Both the position numbers and the translations under genes were made by a program. Shown piece after piece: positions 8,629 to 18,195 of a stretch of DNA of 64,000 nucleotides. The stretch spans positions 372,001 to 436,000 of the forward strand of contig NZ_FNZM01000001.1 of NCBI RefSeq assembly GCF_900109265.1, in the 5' to 3' direction. The notes beneath the pieces were generated by a model that was not told the origin of the DNA, did not search any database, and saw only the letters and a list, made by a program, of their open reading frames with translations. Source of the DNA: Paraburkholderia tropica (GTDB taxonomy: Bacteria > Pseudomonadota > Gammaproteobacteria > Burkholderiales > Burkholderiaceae). Every line of letters begins with the position of its first letter. Within the stretch, counting starts at the first letter, position 1.

Positions 8629-9606
8629 CTACGCCGCCAGCTTCGCCATGCGTTCGCGCTGCTTGATGAGTGCGAGCACGGTGTCGATGGCGGGCGTGGG
8701 CTCGCCCACGAGCAGGCCCATCTCCTGCACGACGGTCAGCAGCGGATCGATTTCCAGCGGCCGCCCCTGTTCGAGATCGACGAGCATCGAGGTCTTGTGC
8801 GCGCCCACCGCGCCCGCGCCGTTGATCCGCCGCTCCAGATCCACGCGGAAGTGCACGCCGAATTGCTCCGCGATGCGCTGGCCTTCGAGCATCATCGTGC
8901 GCGCGACGGCGCGCGTGGCCGGATCCTGCGTGATGACGTCGAGCGTCGCGTGCGTGAGCGCGCTGATCGGATTGAAGCAGAGATTGCCCCACAGCTTGAG
9001 CCAGATTTCGTCGCGGATATCGTCGCGGATCGGCGCGTCGAAGCCGGCCGCCGTCATCGCTTCATGCAACTGGACGATGCGCGGCGTGCGCTCGCCCGAC
9101 GGTTCGCCGATCGGAAACTTCTTGCCGTACACATGGCGGATCAGACCCGGCTCGTCGATTTCGGCGGCCGGATAGAGCACGCAGCCGATGGCGCGCTCGG
9201 GCCCGAGGCGTGTCCATTGCGAGCCGTCCGGATCGATGCTTTCGAGCCGCGTGCCTTCGAACTTGCCGCCGTGACGATAGAAGTACCAGTACGGAATGCC
9301 GTTGGTGCCCGTGACGATGGCCGTGTGCTTGCCGAGCAGCGGCTGCATCGAGTCGATTACGCCCGCCACCGAATGCGCCTTGAGCGTGACGATCACCACG
9401 TCCTGCACGCCGAGTTCGCGCGGATCGCTCGTGCAGCGCACTTTGGCGACGTACTCCTCGCCGTCCATCAAGAGGCGCGCGCCGCGCTCGCGCATGGCGG
9501 CCAGGTGCGGGCCGCGCGCGACGAAGCTCACGTCGGCGCCCGCGCGTGCGAGCTGCACGCCCATCATGCCGCCGATCGCCCCCGCACCGAAGATGCAGAT
9601 CTTCAT
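8629..9606 (-). CDS. 2-dehydropantoate 2-reductase family (ApbA/PanE-like) oxidoreductase
   Basis: The 325-residue protein opens with the Rossmann motif FGAGAIGG (residues 6-13) for NADPH. Catalytic-type residues appear as K76 in TLKAHS and K204/N208 in LKLWGNLCFNP, the pattern of ketopantoate reductases. The start at 9606 was chosen because the nucleotide-binding motif must be near the N-terminus and GGGGA precedes this ATG; the frame is open 24 codons further. The genome may also hold a true panE; proteins of this subfamily often act on other 2-oxoacids, so pantothenate synthesis is only one possibility. Confidence 0.85.
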   Translation of the reverse strand: MKICIFGAGAIGGMMGVQLARAGADVSFVARGPHLAAMRERGARLLMDGEEYVAKVRCTSDPRELGVQDVVIVTLKAHSVAGVIDSMQPLLGKHTAIVTGTNGIPYWYFYRHGGKFEGTRLESIDPDGSQWTRLGPERAIGCVLYPAAEIDEPGLIRHVYGKKFPIGEPSGERTPRIVQLHEAMTAAGFDAPIRDDIRDEIWLKLWGNLCFNPISALTHATLDVITQDPATRAVARTMMLEGQRIAEQFGVHFRVDLERRINGAGAVGAHKTSMLVDLEQGRPLEIDPLLTVVQEMGLLVGEPTPAIDTVLALIKQRERMAKLAA

Positions 9607-9818
9607 ATCGATTCCCCAATGACGTTGAAAACCGCGTGTCCGCTCGATGGCCGCAAGCGTCGTGTGCCGTGCGTTCAATACGCATGCACGCCCGCGCGAG
9701 GGACGATGATTCGAGCATAGGGGCTGCCGTCGATTAACGACAGTTAAAGTTTCTCGCCAAAATCATCAGCGAAACGTTATGGATGACGGGTGCGAAAAGC
9801 GCCTTGCCGGACGCGTTT

Positions 9819-10439
9819 TCAGCCGCGCCGGACCAGCAGAAAACTCACGCCGATCGCACCGAGAAACGCGCCGCATGCGCGGTTGAACCAGCGGCGCACG
9901 ACGCTGCGCGTGAGCCAGCGCGCGAGGTACATGCCGGCGAGCGAGTAAAGCGCGATGGCCACGGTTTCGAGCACGAGAAAGCTCGCGCCCAGCACGCCGA
10001 ACTGCGCGAGCATCGGCTTCGTCACGTCGACGAATTGCGGCAGAAAGGCCGTGAAAACCAGAATCGCCTTCGGGTTGCCCGCCGCCACAAGACACTCGCG
10101 CCAGGCGAGCCGCGCGAGCGTGGCGTCGCTGTCGAGCTTCATGCCGATGGGCGCGTCGTCGCTGCGCCAGAGTTGCACGGCGAGCCACACGAGATAGGCC
10201 GCGCCCGCGAGCTTGATCGCGAAGAATACGGCTTCGGAGGCGCGCAGCACGACCGCGAGGCCGGTGGCCGCGAGCGCGATCATCGCCGCGAAGGCCAGCA
10301 GCCGGCCGAGGCCGCCCACGAACGCGCGCGCGAAGCCGTGGCGCGCGGCCACGTTGATCGACAGCAGGTTGTTCGGCCCTGGCGCCATGTTCAGCGCGAA
10401 GCAGGCGGGCAGGAAAAAGAGCCAGGCGGAGAAGGACAT
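9819..10439 (-). CDS. LysE/RhtB-family amino-acid exporter
   Basis: The 206-residue inner-membrane protein has the family hallmarks: the N-terminal APGPNNLLSINVAARHG motif after the first membrane segment, six predicted hydrophobic segments, and the central GNPKAILVFTAFLPQFV motif. Family members export basic or neutral amino acids, homoserine lactones or related solutes. The substrate cannot be read from sequence. It is monocistronic and lies between two minus-strand genes with gaps of about 100-210 bp. Confidence 0.88.
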   Translation of the reverse strand: MSFSAWLFFLPACFALNMAPGPNNLLSINVAARHGFARAFVGGLGRLLAFAAMIALAATGLAVVLRASEAVFFAIKLAGAAYLVWLAVQLWRSDDAPIGMKLDSDATLARLAWRECLVAAGNPKAILVFTAFLPQFVDVTKPMLAQFGVLGASFLVLETVAIALYSLAGMYLARWLTRSVVRRWFNRACGAFLGAIGVSFLLVRRG

Positions 10440-10543
10440 GATCGTGCTCGATGAGGACTCGCGCGAACGCGCATCCGCCGATTCTAACGCGACGCCGCGC
10501 GCCGTCTCGTACGCGCAAAAATCACGCGAATTTCACGCGGCGA

Positions 10544-11749
10544 TCACGCGAAAAACGGCAACGCGAGAAACAGCTTGATGACGATGGCGTTGGCGATATC
10601 GATGAAGAACGCGGCTACCATCGGCACGACGAGGAAGGCCAGATGCGAGTGGCCGAAGCGCGCGGTCACGGCCTGCATGTTGGCGATGGCGGTGGGCGTC
10701 GCGCCGAGGCCGAAGCCGCAATGCCCGGCGGAGAGCACGACGGCGTCGTAGTTGCGGCCCATCACGGGGAAAGTCACGAACAACGCGTAGAGCACCATCA
10801 TCACGGTCTGCGCGACGAGGATCGAAAACACCGGCAACGCGAGCGCAGCGAGATCCCCGAGGCGCAGCGTCATGAGCGCCATCGCGAGAAAGAGCGCGAG
10901 GCTCACGTTGCCGATCAGCGCGACCGCGTGTTCGGCGACGGGGCGGCCCATGAACGCGAGCGCGTTGGCGAGCAGCACCGCGATGAACAGCGTGCAGACG
11001 AAACCCGGCAATTCGAACGGCGTGCCTGCGATCCATCCGGCGATCACGTCGCCCGCGGCGAGGCTGATGGCGATCAACGTCAGCGTTTCGATGAAGACGG
11101 CGGGCGTGGTCGCCTGTTCGGCTTTGGGTTCCTCGAAGGCGTAGGGCGCGTCGGCGGGGGCGTCGGCATCGGCCGTGTTGTCCGTGTGGCCGATGCGTTT
11201 GAGCAGGTGCTGCGCGACCGGGCCGCCGAGTATGCCGCCCATCACGAGGCCGAACGTCGCGCACGCGATGGCCGCTTCGGTCGCCGACTGCAGGCCGTGA
11301 TGCTCGGTGAAGACCTTGCCCCACGCGGCGCCCGTGCCGTGTCCGCCCGCGAGCGAGACGGAGCCGCCGAGCAGCCCGAACAACGGATCGACACGCATCG
11401 CGAGCGCGAGTCCGATGCCCACGACGTTCTGCAACACCAGCAGGCCGATCACCACGGCGAGAAAGCGCACCAGCATCGGGCCGCCGGATTTCAGGCTCGC
11501 GAGATTGGCGTTCAGTCCGATGGTCGCGAAGAACGCGAGCATCAGCGGCGCTTGCAGCGAGGCGTCGAAGCGTACGTCCACGTGCACGAACGTATGCAAT
11601 CCGAACAACACGAGCGCGACGACGAGGCCGCCCGCGACGGGCTCGGGAATCGTCCATTTGCGCAGCAGCGGCAGCGCGGCCAGCAGCCGGTTGCCGAGCA
11701 GCAGGACGAGCGACGCGGCGACGAGCGTTCCATAGACACCGATATTCAT
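10544..11749 (-). CDS. gltS: Sodium/glutamate symporter
   Basis: The 401-residue membrane protein matches GltS in length and layout: two repeats of about five membrane segments each. The first half has GGSVSLAGGHGTGAAWGKVF, and the second half has SAGHCGFGLGATPTAIANMQ; these are the glycine-rich re-entrant loops that bind glutamate and Na+. The ATG at 11749 (MNIGVYGTLV) is chosen over the long upstream open frame because the upstream 80 codons encode no membrane-like or conserved sequence. Between the halves is a cytoplasmic loop rich in Asp/Ala. Confidence 0.92.
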   Translation of the reverse strand: MNIGVYGTLVAASLVLLLGNRLLAALPLLRKWTIPEPVAGGLVVALVLFGLHTFVHVDVRFDASLQAPLMLAFFATIGLNANLASLKSGGPMLVRFLAVVIGLLVLQNVVGIGLALAMRVDPLFGLLGGSVSLAGGHGTGAAWGKVFTEHHGLQSATEAAIACATFGLVMGGILGGPVAQHLLKRIGHTDNTADADAPADAPYAFEEPKAEQATTPAVFIETLTLIAISLAAGDVIAGWIAGTPFELPGFVCTLFIAVLLANALAFMGRPVAEHAVALIGNVSLALFLAMALMTLRLGDLAALALPVFSILVAQTVMMVLYALFVTFPVMGRNYDAVVLSAGHCGFGLGATPTAIANMQAVTARFGHSHLAFLVVPMVAAFFIDIANAIVIKLFLALPFFA

Positions 11750-12023
11750 GCGGGCCTCGTGATGCAACGATGGCGTGGCGCGTCGGCGCGCAGGCCGCGC
11801 CGTCCCCGAAAGCTCAATGCGCACGGTACACGAGCGTCGCGCGCGTTGCGCGCACGTTGCGCAGCGCCCTGGCGCGATGCGGACGGGCGGCCGCGGCAAC
11901 CGTGCCGCGCTTGCGCAAAAGGGGGCCGCACGCTTAAATATGGCTGGCGCGGCGCGCCTTTGCGGACACGCCGATGCGGCGCGCATCACGGGTCGTCACT
12001 CTCATCCGGAACGGGAGCCGTTC

Positions 12024-13439
12024 ATGAATGGAAAGACCGTTGCAGAACGCGAAGCGGCCGGGCGCGCCGCGCGCGAGCGGGCGAAGCGTTCGAGCCACAA
12101 GCAGACCGGCGAGCTGCATCGCGATCCGCTCAAGCTGCTGGAAGCGAGCAGCGAGGGCCGCGTGCCGAACCTCGTGCCGCTGCGTTATGGTCGCATGATC
12201 GTGTCGCCCTTCACGTTCTTTCGCGGCAGCGCGATCCTCCAGGCGCACGATCTCGCCCAGGTGCCGAACACCGGCATGGTCATGCAGATCTGCGGCGACG
12301 GCCATCTGCTCAACTTCGGCGGCTTCGCCACGCCCGAGCGACAACTCGTGTTCGATCTCAACGACTTCGACGAAGTCGCGCCCGGTCCGTGGGAATGGGA
12401 CCTCAAGCGCCTCGTCGCGAGCTTCGTGGTGGCGGCGCGGCACATGCGCTACTCGCGCGGCGTGGCCGAGGATCTCGTGATGACGGTGGTGAACACCTAT
12501 CGCGACCGCATGCGCCAGTACGCCGACTACGGCGCACTCGAACTCTGGTACGACAAGATCACGTTCGACCGCATGGTGGAGACGGCGCTCACGCCCGAGG
12601 GCCGCCGTCTGATCCGGCGCGGCATGGAGAAGGCGGCCGGGCGCACGCACGAAAGCATGCTCGAAAAGCTCGCGCATCGCGACGACGCGTCGGGCCACTG
12701 GATCGTGCGCGACGCGCCGCCCGCGCTTTTTCACGTGCACGGCCCGAACTCGCTCTACGAAGCCGAGGACAACTGGCTCACCTTCGACGACTGGCGCACA
12801 CTCATCACGCCCACTTACGAAGCCTATCTGAAGACGCTCGCGCCCGACCGCCGCGAACTGCTCGAACACTTCGCGTTGCAGGATCTCGTCTTCAAAGTCG
12901 TGGGCGTGGGCAGCGTGGGCACGCGCTGCCTCGTGATCCTGCTCGTCGATCATCACGGCAAGCCGCTGTTCCTTCAGGTCAAGGAGGCGCGCCGCTCAGT
13001 GATCTCGCAGTTTTTCAAGTCGCCGCCGTTCAAGCACGAAGCCGCGCGCGTCGTGCAGGGGCAGCGCCTGCTGCAGGCCGCGAGCGATATCTTTCTCGGC
13101 TGGTCGACGGGGCCGTCGGGGCGGCACTTCTACTTCCGCCAGTTGCGCGACATGAAGCTTTCCGTCGATCTCGAACTGCTCGACAGCACGCTGCTCGCGG
13201 GCTACGGACGCCTGTGCGGCTGGGCGATGGCGCGCGCGCATGCGAAGTCGGGCAACGCGGCGATCGAGATCGCTTCGTATATCGGACGCAGCGATCAGTT
13301 CGCCGAAGCGCTCGTGGGTTATGGCTTCGCCTACGCCGATCAGGTCGAGAAGGATTACGACCTGTTTGTGAAGGCTGCGCGCAGCGGCAAGATCCGCGCG
13401 CGCAGCGACGAGGACATGGCCGCCGATTTCCGCGTGTGA
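12024..13439 (+). CDS. DUF2252 family protein
   Basis: The 471-residue soluble protein matches the DUF2252 family, which belongs to the protein-kinase-like clan but has no established function. Conserved-looking text includes FFRGSAILQAHDLA, QICGDGHLLNFGGF and FDLNDFDEVAPGPWEWDLKR, with the GDGHLLNFG/LNDFDE pair resembling catalytic-loop and metal-binding positions. The ATG at 12024 has GGGAG 6 bases upstream; the open frame extends another 83 codons upstream without conserved sequence. It diverges from gltS across a 274-bp gap with no obvious site. A phosphotransferase role is speculation. Confidence 0.85.
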   Translation: MNGKTVAEREAAGRAARERAKRSSHKQTGELHRDPLKLLEASSEGRVPNLVPLRYGRMIVSPFTFFRGSAILQAHDLAQVPNTGMVMQICGDGHLLNFGGFATPERQLVFDLNDFDEVAPGPWEWDLKRLVASFVVAARHMRYSRGVAEDLVMTVVNTYRDRMRQYADYGALELWYDKITFDRMVETALTPEGRRLIRRGMEKAAGRTHESMLEKLAHRDDASGHWIVRDAPPALFHVHGPNSLYEAEDNWLTFDDWRTLITPTYEAYLKTLAPDRRELLEHFALQDLVFKVVGVGSVGTRCLVILLVDHHGKPLFLQVKEARRSVISQFFKSPPFKHEAARVVQGQRLLQAASDIFLGWSTGPSGRHFYFRQLRDMKLSVDLELLDSTLLAGYGRLCGWAMARAHAKSGNAAIEIASYIGRSDQFAEALVGYGFAYADQVEKDYDLFVKAARSGKIRARSDEDMAADFRV

Positions 13440-13604
13440 GGGTGCGTCGATCGGTGCGGAACGCGGAGTACGCCGGGCGCTCGACTGGCACGTCGTCGGC
13501 GCTCGCATTCGCGTGTGCGCGCTGATCCACGCTGATCCGCACGCGCGAACGCGCTATCCTTGCGCTTTTGTTCAGCCGCACGCGGACCGTGCGGCCCGCG
13601 CCTC

Positions 13605-14489
13605 ATGCGTCTACGCCACATCGAAGTCTTCCACGCGATCATGCGCACGGGCTCGCTGTCGAAAGCCGCCGAGCTGCTGTGCGTGTCGCAGCCCGCCGTG
13701 AGCAAGGTGCTCGCGCATGCCGAGCGCAGCGCGGGCCTCAAGCTGTTCGCGCGCGCGCACGGCCGGCTCCAGCCGACACGCGAAGCCGAACTGCTGTTCG
13801 CCGAAACCCAGAAGCTGCAAACGAGCCTCGACAGCATCCGCGACCTCGCGCGCAATCTCGCGCTGCAACCGCAGGGGCTGCTGCGCATCGGCTGTCTGCC
13901 GAGTCTGGGTTTGAGCCTGATTCCGCAGGCCGTGCAGGCGTTTCGCGCCAGCTATCCGGAAGTCTCGCTGCAGATCCAGACGCGCCACACCAACGAGCTG
14001 TTCAACGCGCTGCTCACGCGCGAACTCGACGTGGGCGTGGCGATCAATCCGCCCGCGCGGCCCGGCATCGCCTCGCTCGAACTCGGGCGCACGGCCGTGG
14101 TCTGCGTCGCGCCGCCCGACGAACCCACGCCCGCCGATGCACCGCTCGCGCTGCAGGACGTCGTCGCGAGCGACTGGATCAGCATCGGCAATGTCGATCC
14201 GCTGGGCGAGACCATCGGGCATCTGCTCGAAACGCAGGGCGTCGAAGGGCGGCTCGCGGTGGTTGAGGCGCAGACCTGGTATGTGGCGCGTTCGCTCGCG
14301 GCGCGCGGCGTGGGGCGCGTGTTGCTCGACGAAATCACCGCGAAGAGTGCGGGCGAACCGGTCGCGATCCGTCGCGTGGAACCGGCATTGAGCGTGGGCG
14401 TGTTCGCGCTGTGGCGCGACGGCGGCATGGATTCGCAGGCGGGCAACGCGTTCGTCGACGTGTTGCGCGCGGGTTTCGCGCAGGCTTGA
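13605..14489 (+). CDS. LysR-family transcriptional regulator
   Basis: The 294-residue protein has the standard LysR architecture: helix-turn-helix in residues 1-60 ([40 protein letters not shown]) and an effector domain from about 88 to 290. The start at 13605 is set by the LysR family N-terminus, since upstream in-frame codons are unconserved. It lies 35 bp before an SDR gene in the same direction, so it may regulate or be co-transcribed with it. The ligand is unknown. Confidence 0.88.
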   Translation: MRLRHIEVFHAIMRTGSLSKAAELLCVSQPAVSKVLAHAERSAGLKLFARAHGRLQPTREAELLFAETQKLQTSLDSIRDLARNLALQPQGLLRIGCLPSLGLSLIPQAVQAFRASYPEVSLQIQTRHTNELFNALLTRELDVGVAINPPARPGIASLELGRTAVVCVAPPDEPTPADAPLALQDVVASDWISIGNVDPLGETIGHLLETQGVEGRLAVVEAQTWYVARSLAARGVGRVLLDEITAKSAGEPVAIRRVEPALSVGVFALWRDGGMDSQAGNAFVDVLRAGFAQA

Positions 14490-14524
14490 AGGTCAACAAC
14501 ATCGAAGCAAACGAGGCGGGAACG

Positions 14525-15322
14525 ATGACAGAGTCAACGCAGGAAATCACCCAGGACCGTGGACAAAACACCGCTCGCAAGGTGGCGATCGTGACGGGCG
14601 CGGGCAGCGGCATCGGCCGCGCGTGCGCGCGCAAGCTGCTCGCGAACGGCTACGCGGTCGTGCTCACGGGCCGCCGCGCCGAGCCGCTCGACGCGCTCGC
14701 CGCCGACGCGCGCGCGGCGGGCCAGGAAGCGCTGGCCGTGCCGTGCGACGTCAGCGACGCGGCCGCGGTCGAAGCGCTGTTCGACACGGTGCGCCAACGT
14801 TATGGCCGCCTCGATCTGCTGTTCAACAACGCGGGACGTAACGCGAAGGCGGTCGATATCGACGAGTTGTCGGTGGAAGACTGGCGCGCCGTGGTCGATA
14901 CGAATCTGACCGGCGTGTTCCTCTGCACGCGCGCGGCGTTCGCCTTGATGAAGCGGCAGAACCCGCAAGGCGGCCGCATCATCAACAACGGTTCGATTTC
15001 GGCCCACGCGCCGCGTCCGTTCAGCATTGCGTACACGGCGACCAAGCACGCCATCACCGGGCTGACGAAGTCGGTGTCGCTCGACGGACGGCGCTACGAC
15101 ATCGCCTGTGGGCAGATCGACATCGGCAATGCGGGCACCGAGATGGCCGAGCGCATGGCGCGCGGCGTGCCGCAGGCCAATGGCGAGATCGCCGTGGAGC
15201 CGCTGATGGATGTGGAACTCGTCGCCGATGCGGTGCTGCACATGGCGCAGTTGCCGCTGGCCGCGAACGTCCAGTTCATGACGATCATGGCCACGAAGAT
15301 GCCGTTCGTTGGGCGAGGATGA
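14525..15322 (+). CDS. Short-chain dehydrogenase/reductase (SDR)
   Basis: The 265-residue protein has the classical SDR features: [10 protein letters not shown] nucleotide-binding loop near residue 25, NNAGRNAK, the catalytic serine in [10 protein letters not shown] and the catalytic YxxxK in AYTATKHA, followed by DIGNAGTEM. It uses NAD(P)H to oxidise or reduce an alcohol/ketone. The substrate is not evident. It follows the LysR gene at 13605 closely, and its start at 14525 is preceded by GAGGCGGGA. Confidence 0.88.
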   Translation: MTESTQEITQDRGQNTARKVAIVTGAGSGIGRACARKLLANGYAVVLTGRRAEPLDALAADARAAGQEALAVPCDVSDAAAVEALFDTVRQRYGRLDLLFNNAGRNAKAVDIDELSVEDWRAVVDTNLTGVFLCTRAAFALMKRQNPQGGRIINNGSISAHAPRPFSIAYTATKHAITGLTKSVSLDGRRYDIACGQIDIGNAGTEMAERMARGVPQANGEIAVEPLMDVELVADAVLHMAQLPLAANVQFMTIMATKMPFVGRG

Positions 15323-15447
15323 GTGCGCGTAGCGATGCGTAGACCGATTTAGCCGTTGGCGGGCAAGGCGTGCGGCCGGTGGGGCGCCCGCACGCGCAAA
15401 CGCGCGCTCCCGTATACTGGACGCCGAATCATTACGACGTTCGCCCC

Positions 15448-15648
15448 ATGTCTTTGCCTTTGCATCCCGAGGACGACCCGCGCCCGGAACCGCCCGAGCG
15501 GCCCAACGACGGCGACTGCTGCCAGAGCGGCTGCAGTCCCTGCATCTTCGATCTCTACGCCGAAGAGGTGCAGCGCTGGCGCGAAGCGCTCGCGGCGTGG
15601 GAAGCGCGCCACGCGGCAGAGGCCGTCGAGGCCGAACCGCCGCGCTGA
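15448..15648 (+). CDS. Small oxidoreductase-like domain protein
   Basis: This 66-residue protein is built around DCCQSGCSPCIFDLY, the cysteine signature of the 'oxidoreductase-like' domain (Pfam PF09791), which occurs as small stand-alone proteins in beta-proteobacteria. The four cysteines could bind metal or undergo thiol chemistry. An acidic proline-rich N-terminus precedes the motif and a short helix (YAEEVQRWREALAAWEAR) follows it. The start was taken at the ATG at 15448. It lies 30 bp before the sirtuin gene, so the two are probably co-transcribed. Confidence 0.8.
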   Translation: MSLPLHPEDDPRPEPPERPNDGDCCQSGCSPCIFDLYAEEVQRWREALAAWEARHAAEAVEAEPPR

Positions 15649-15678
15649 GCGGCGCGCCCCACACTACGCCGAGCCGTC

Positions 15679-16581
15679 ATGTCCGAATCCCTCGATCTTC
15701 CCGCCGCCGCCTCTGTCGTCACCTCTGCCGTCAAGCCCGCTGATGCACTCACGGCGCTCGATGCGCTCGATGCGCTCCAGGCGTTCGCCGAGCGCCACCC
15801 GCGCCTGTTCGTGCTGACCGGCGCGGGTATCAGCACGGATTCGGGCATCCCCGGTTATCGCGACGAAAACGGCGCGTGGAAGCGTTCGCCGCCCATCACG
15901 CTGCAGGAGTTTCTCGGCTCGGACAGCGCGCGCCGCCGCTACTGGGCGCGCAGCATGCTGGGCTGGCCGACCGTCGGGCTCGCGCAGCCCAACGGCGCGC
16001 ATCGCGCGCTCGCGCGGCTCGAAACGGCGCGGCGCGTCGGCACGCTCGTCACGCAGAACGTCGACGGCCTGCATCAGCGCGCGGGCAGTCATGGCGTGAT
16101 CGAGCTGCACGGCAGCATCGGCCACGTGCATTGCCTCGCCTGCGGCGCGCAGTACTCGCGCGCCTCGATCCAGCCGCAACTGGAGGCGCGCAATCCGGCG
16201 CTCGCGGGCGCGTTCGCGGAACCGGCCGCCGACGGCGACGCCCATCTCGACTTCGACGGCGAACACGCCTTCGACATTCCCGCATGCGACGCTTGCGGCG
16301 GCATGCTCAAGCCGTCGGTGGTGTTTTTCGGCGAGAACGTGCCGCGCGAGCGCGTGGCGGCGGCGTCGGCGGCGCTCGACGAGGCCGACGCGGTGCTCGT
16401 GGTCGGTTCGTCGCTGATGGTGTATTCGGGCTATCGCTTCTGCGCGTGGGCGCAGCAGCGCGGCAAGCCCGTGGCCGCCATCAACCTCGGCAAGACGCGC
16501 GCCGACCCGCTGCTCGCGCTGAAAGTCGAAGCGCCGTGCGCCGCGACGCTCGACGCGCTCGCCGCGCGGCTCGGCGCCTGA
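15679..16581 (+). CDS. NAD-dependent protein deacylase, Sir2 family
   Basis: The 300-residue protein carries the sirtuin motifs in order: GAGIS (48-52), [25 protein letters not shown] with the HGSIG catalytic histidine (His144), a zinc site of two CxxC pairs (C152/C155 and C203/C206), [10 protein letters not shown] and [13 protein letters not shown]. It removes acyl groups from lysines using NAD+ and releases O-acyl-ADP-ribose. A long Asp/Ala-rich segment separates the two zinc CxxC pairs, as in the class II-like bacterial enzymes. The N-terminal 35 residues are low complexity. It is followed 106 bp later by a PNPOx-like gene. Confidence 0.92.
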   Translation: MSESLDLPAAASVVTSAVKPADALTALDALDALQAFAERHPRLFVLTGAGISTDSGIPGYRDENGAWKRSPPITLQEFLGSDSARRRYWARSMLGWPTVGLAQPNGAHRALARLETARRVGTLVTQNVDGLHQRAGSHGVIELHGSIGHVHCLACGAQYSRASIQPQLEARNPALAGAFAEPAADGDAHLDFDGEHAFDIPACDACGGMLKPSVVFFGENVPRERVAAASAALDEADAVLVVGSSLMVYSGYRFCAWAQQRGKPVAAINLGKTRADPLLALKVEAPCAATLDALAARLGA

Positions 16582-16687
16582 ATCGCGCCGTTTTTCATCG
16601 CCGATCACGGGTGCTTATTGGCGTTCATCGGCGTTCATTGGCATTCTTGCGCCGCAAGCCGCCAGGAAATCGAGAGGACCCCGACCG

Positions 16688-17305
16688 ATGCTGACCACGA
16701 CCGACGAACTCGAAGCGCACTACGGCACGCCGCACGAGCGCGCGCTGCGCAAGGAAATCGACCACGTGAACGCGGATTACCGCCGCTTCATCGAGCTGTC
16801 GCCGTTCGTCGTGCTCGCGACGGGCGGCCCGGACGGCCTCGACTGCTCGCCGCGCGGCGACGCGCCGGGCTTCGTGCGCGTGCTCGACGAGCGCACGCTC
16901 GCGCTGCCCGACCGGCCCGGCAATAATCGCGTCGACAGTCTGCGCAACGTGGTGGCCGCGCCGCAGGTCGGCCTGCTGTTCATGGTGCCGGGCGTGGGCG
17001 AGATGCTGCGCGTGAACGGCCGCGCGCGCGTGAGCGTTGATGCCGGGCTGCTCGACCATTTCGCCGTCGACGGCAAGCCGCCGCGCTCGGTGTTGCTGAT
17101 CGACATCGAGAGCGCCTATTTCCACTGCGCGAAGGCGATCGCGCGCTCGCATCTCTGGGACGCGTCGCGCCACGTCGAGCGTTCGCAGTTGCCGAGCGCG
17201 GGCGACATGTTGCGCCGCGTGAACGACGAGCAATACGGCGAGTCATTCGACGTCGAGCGTTACGAGGCCGATCTCGCCGAGCGCATGAAGAAAACGCTTT
17301 ATTGA
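16688..17305 (+). CDS. Pyridoxamine 5'-phosphate oxidase-family FMN-binding protein
   Basis: The 205-residue protein is a split-barrel FMN-binding family member, similar to the MSMEG_1061-like group. Visible markers are RRFIELSPFVVLATGGPDGL, the short CSPRGDAPGFVRV segment and DRPGNNRVDSLRNVVAAPQV, then GLLFMVPGVGEMLRVNGRAR. The first 40 residues form a helical extension. It is more likely a flavin reductase or oxidase of unknown substrate than the vitamin B6 enzyme PdxH. The ATG is preceded by GAGAGG. It lies between the sirtuin gene and a methyltransferase gene, all on one strand. Confidence 0.82.
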   Translation: MLTTTDELEAHYGTPHERALRKEIDHVNADYRRFIELSPFVVLATGGPDGLDCSPRGDAPGFVRVLDERTLALPDRPGNNRVDSLRNVVAAPQVGLLFMVPGVGEMLRVNGRARVSVDAGLLDHFAVDGKPPRSVLLIDIESAYFHCAKAIARSHLWDASRHVERSQLPSAGDMLRRVNDEQYGESFDVERYEADLAERMKKTLY

Positions 17306-17403
17306 GCGCTTGCGGTGTCGTCTCCACTTTCGTCTGCATGTTCGCCCGCGTATTCGCCTGCATGTTCGTCCGCAATCAGCGCCACTCTTTTTTCCCGCTT
17401 CAG

Positions 17404-18057
17404 ATGACCGATTCCGTTTCAAGCTCCGCTTCCACGCCGCGCCCCGAGCGCCTGCACGCGCCCGCCGCCGAGCGCAACGCCGCGCCGATCCTCGACGTGC
17501 TGCGCAGCGCCTTGCCCGCGCGCGGCACCGTGCTTGAAATCGCGAGCGGCACCGGCCAGCATGCGGTGCATTTCGCGTCGGCGCTGCCCGGCGTCGACTG
17601 GCAGCCGAGCGACGCCGATCCGCGCGCCCGCGCTTCGGTGTCCGCGTGGCGCGCACACACCGGGCTCGCCAATCTGCGCGAGCCGCTCGATCTCGACGTG
17701 CGCCGCGAACCCTGGCCGATCGGCGAGGTCGATGCCATCGTCTGCATCAACATGATTCATATCGCGCCGTGGGAGGCCGCTGTTGCGTTGCTGAAAGGCG
17801 CGGGCGCGCGGCTTGCGGTCGGCGGCGCGCTGGTGCTGTACGGTCCGTACCGGCGCGGCGGCGCGCATACGGCGCCGAGCAACGCGGCCTTCGACGCCGA
17901 TCTGCGCGCGCGCGACCCGTCCTGGGGCGTGCGCGACATGGAGGCCGTCGAGGCGCTCGCGGCCGCCGAAAGGCTCGTCTGCGAGGCCGTGGTGGCGATG
18001 CCGGCGAACAATTTCAGCCTCGTTTTCCGCAGGCAGGCGGCGGCGGGCCGCGAGTAG
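17404..18057 (+). CDS. DUF938 family SAM-dependent methyltransferase
   Basis: The 217-residue protein resembles DUF938 methyltransferase-like proteins. It has PAAERNAAPILDVLRSALP at the N-terminus, the SAM-binding VLEIASGTGQHAVHFA (motif I), CINMIHIAPWEAAVALL and a conserved LYGPYRRGGAHTAPSNAAFD. The methylated substrate is unknown. In-frame codons extend upstream to 17302 (overlapping the previous stop), but that extension is Phe/Val/Cys rich and unlike the family, so I place the start at the ATG at 17404. Confidence 0.82.
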   Translation: MTDSVSSSASTPRPERLHAPAAERNAAPILDVLRSALPARGTVLEIASGTGQHAVHFASALPGVDWQPSDADPRARASVSAWRAHTGLANLREPLDLDVRREPWPIGEVDAIVCINMIHIAPWEAAVALLKGAGARLAVGGALVLYGPYRRGGAHTAPSNAAFDADLRARDPSWGVRDMEAVEALAAAERLVCEAVVAMPANNFSLVFRRQAAAGRE

Positions 18058-18195
18058 GCGATAATCGCGGCCCTCGGGCGGGATGCCGTGCGCGCCATCG
18101 CGCAGCGCACGGGCGTTTCCCTTATGCTTGCACGATCGACGCGCTGCGCGATGCCGCGCGTGCGTCACCCCAATTGATTGAAGTGGAGAGTCAAC

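Noticed and set aside
10451..13525. Very long plus-strand open frame (about 1024 codons)
   Set aside because: It runs antisense to gltS and out of frame over the DUF2252 gene. Its translation is Arg/Ala/His/Glu-rich low complexity, the usual shadow of GC-rich codons.
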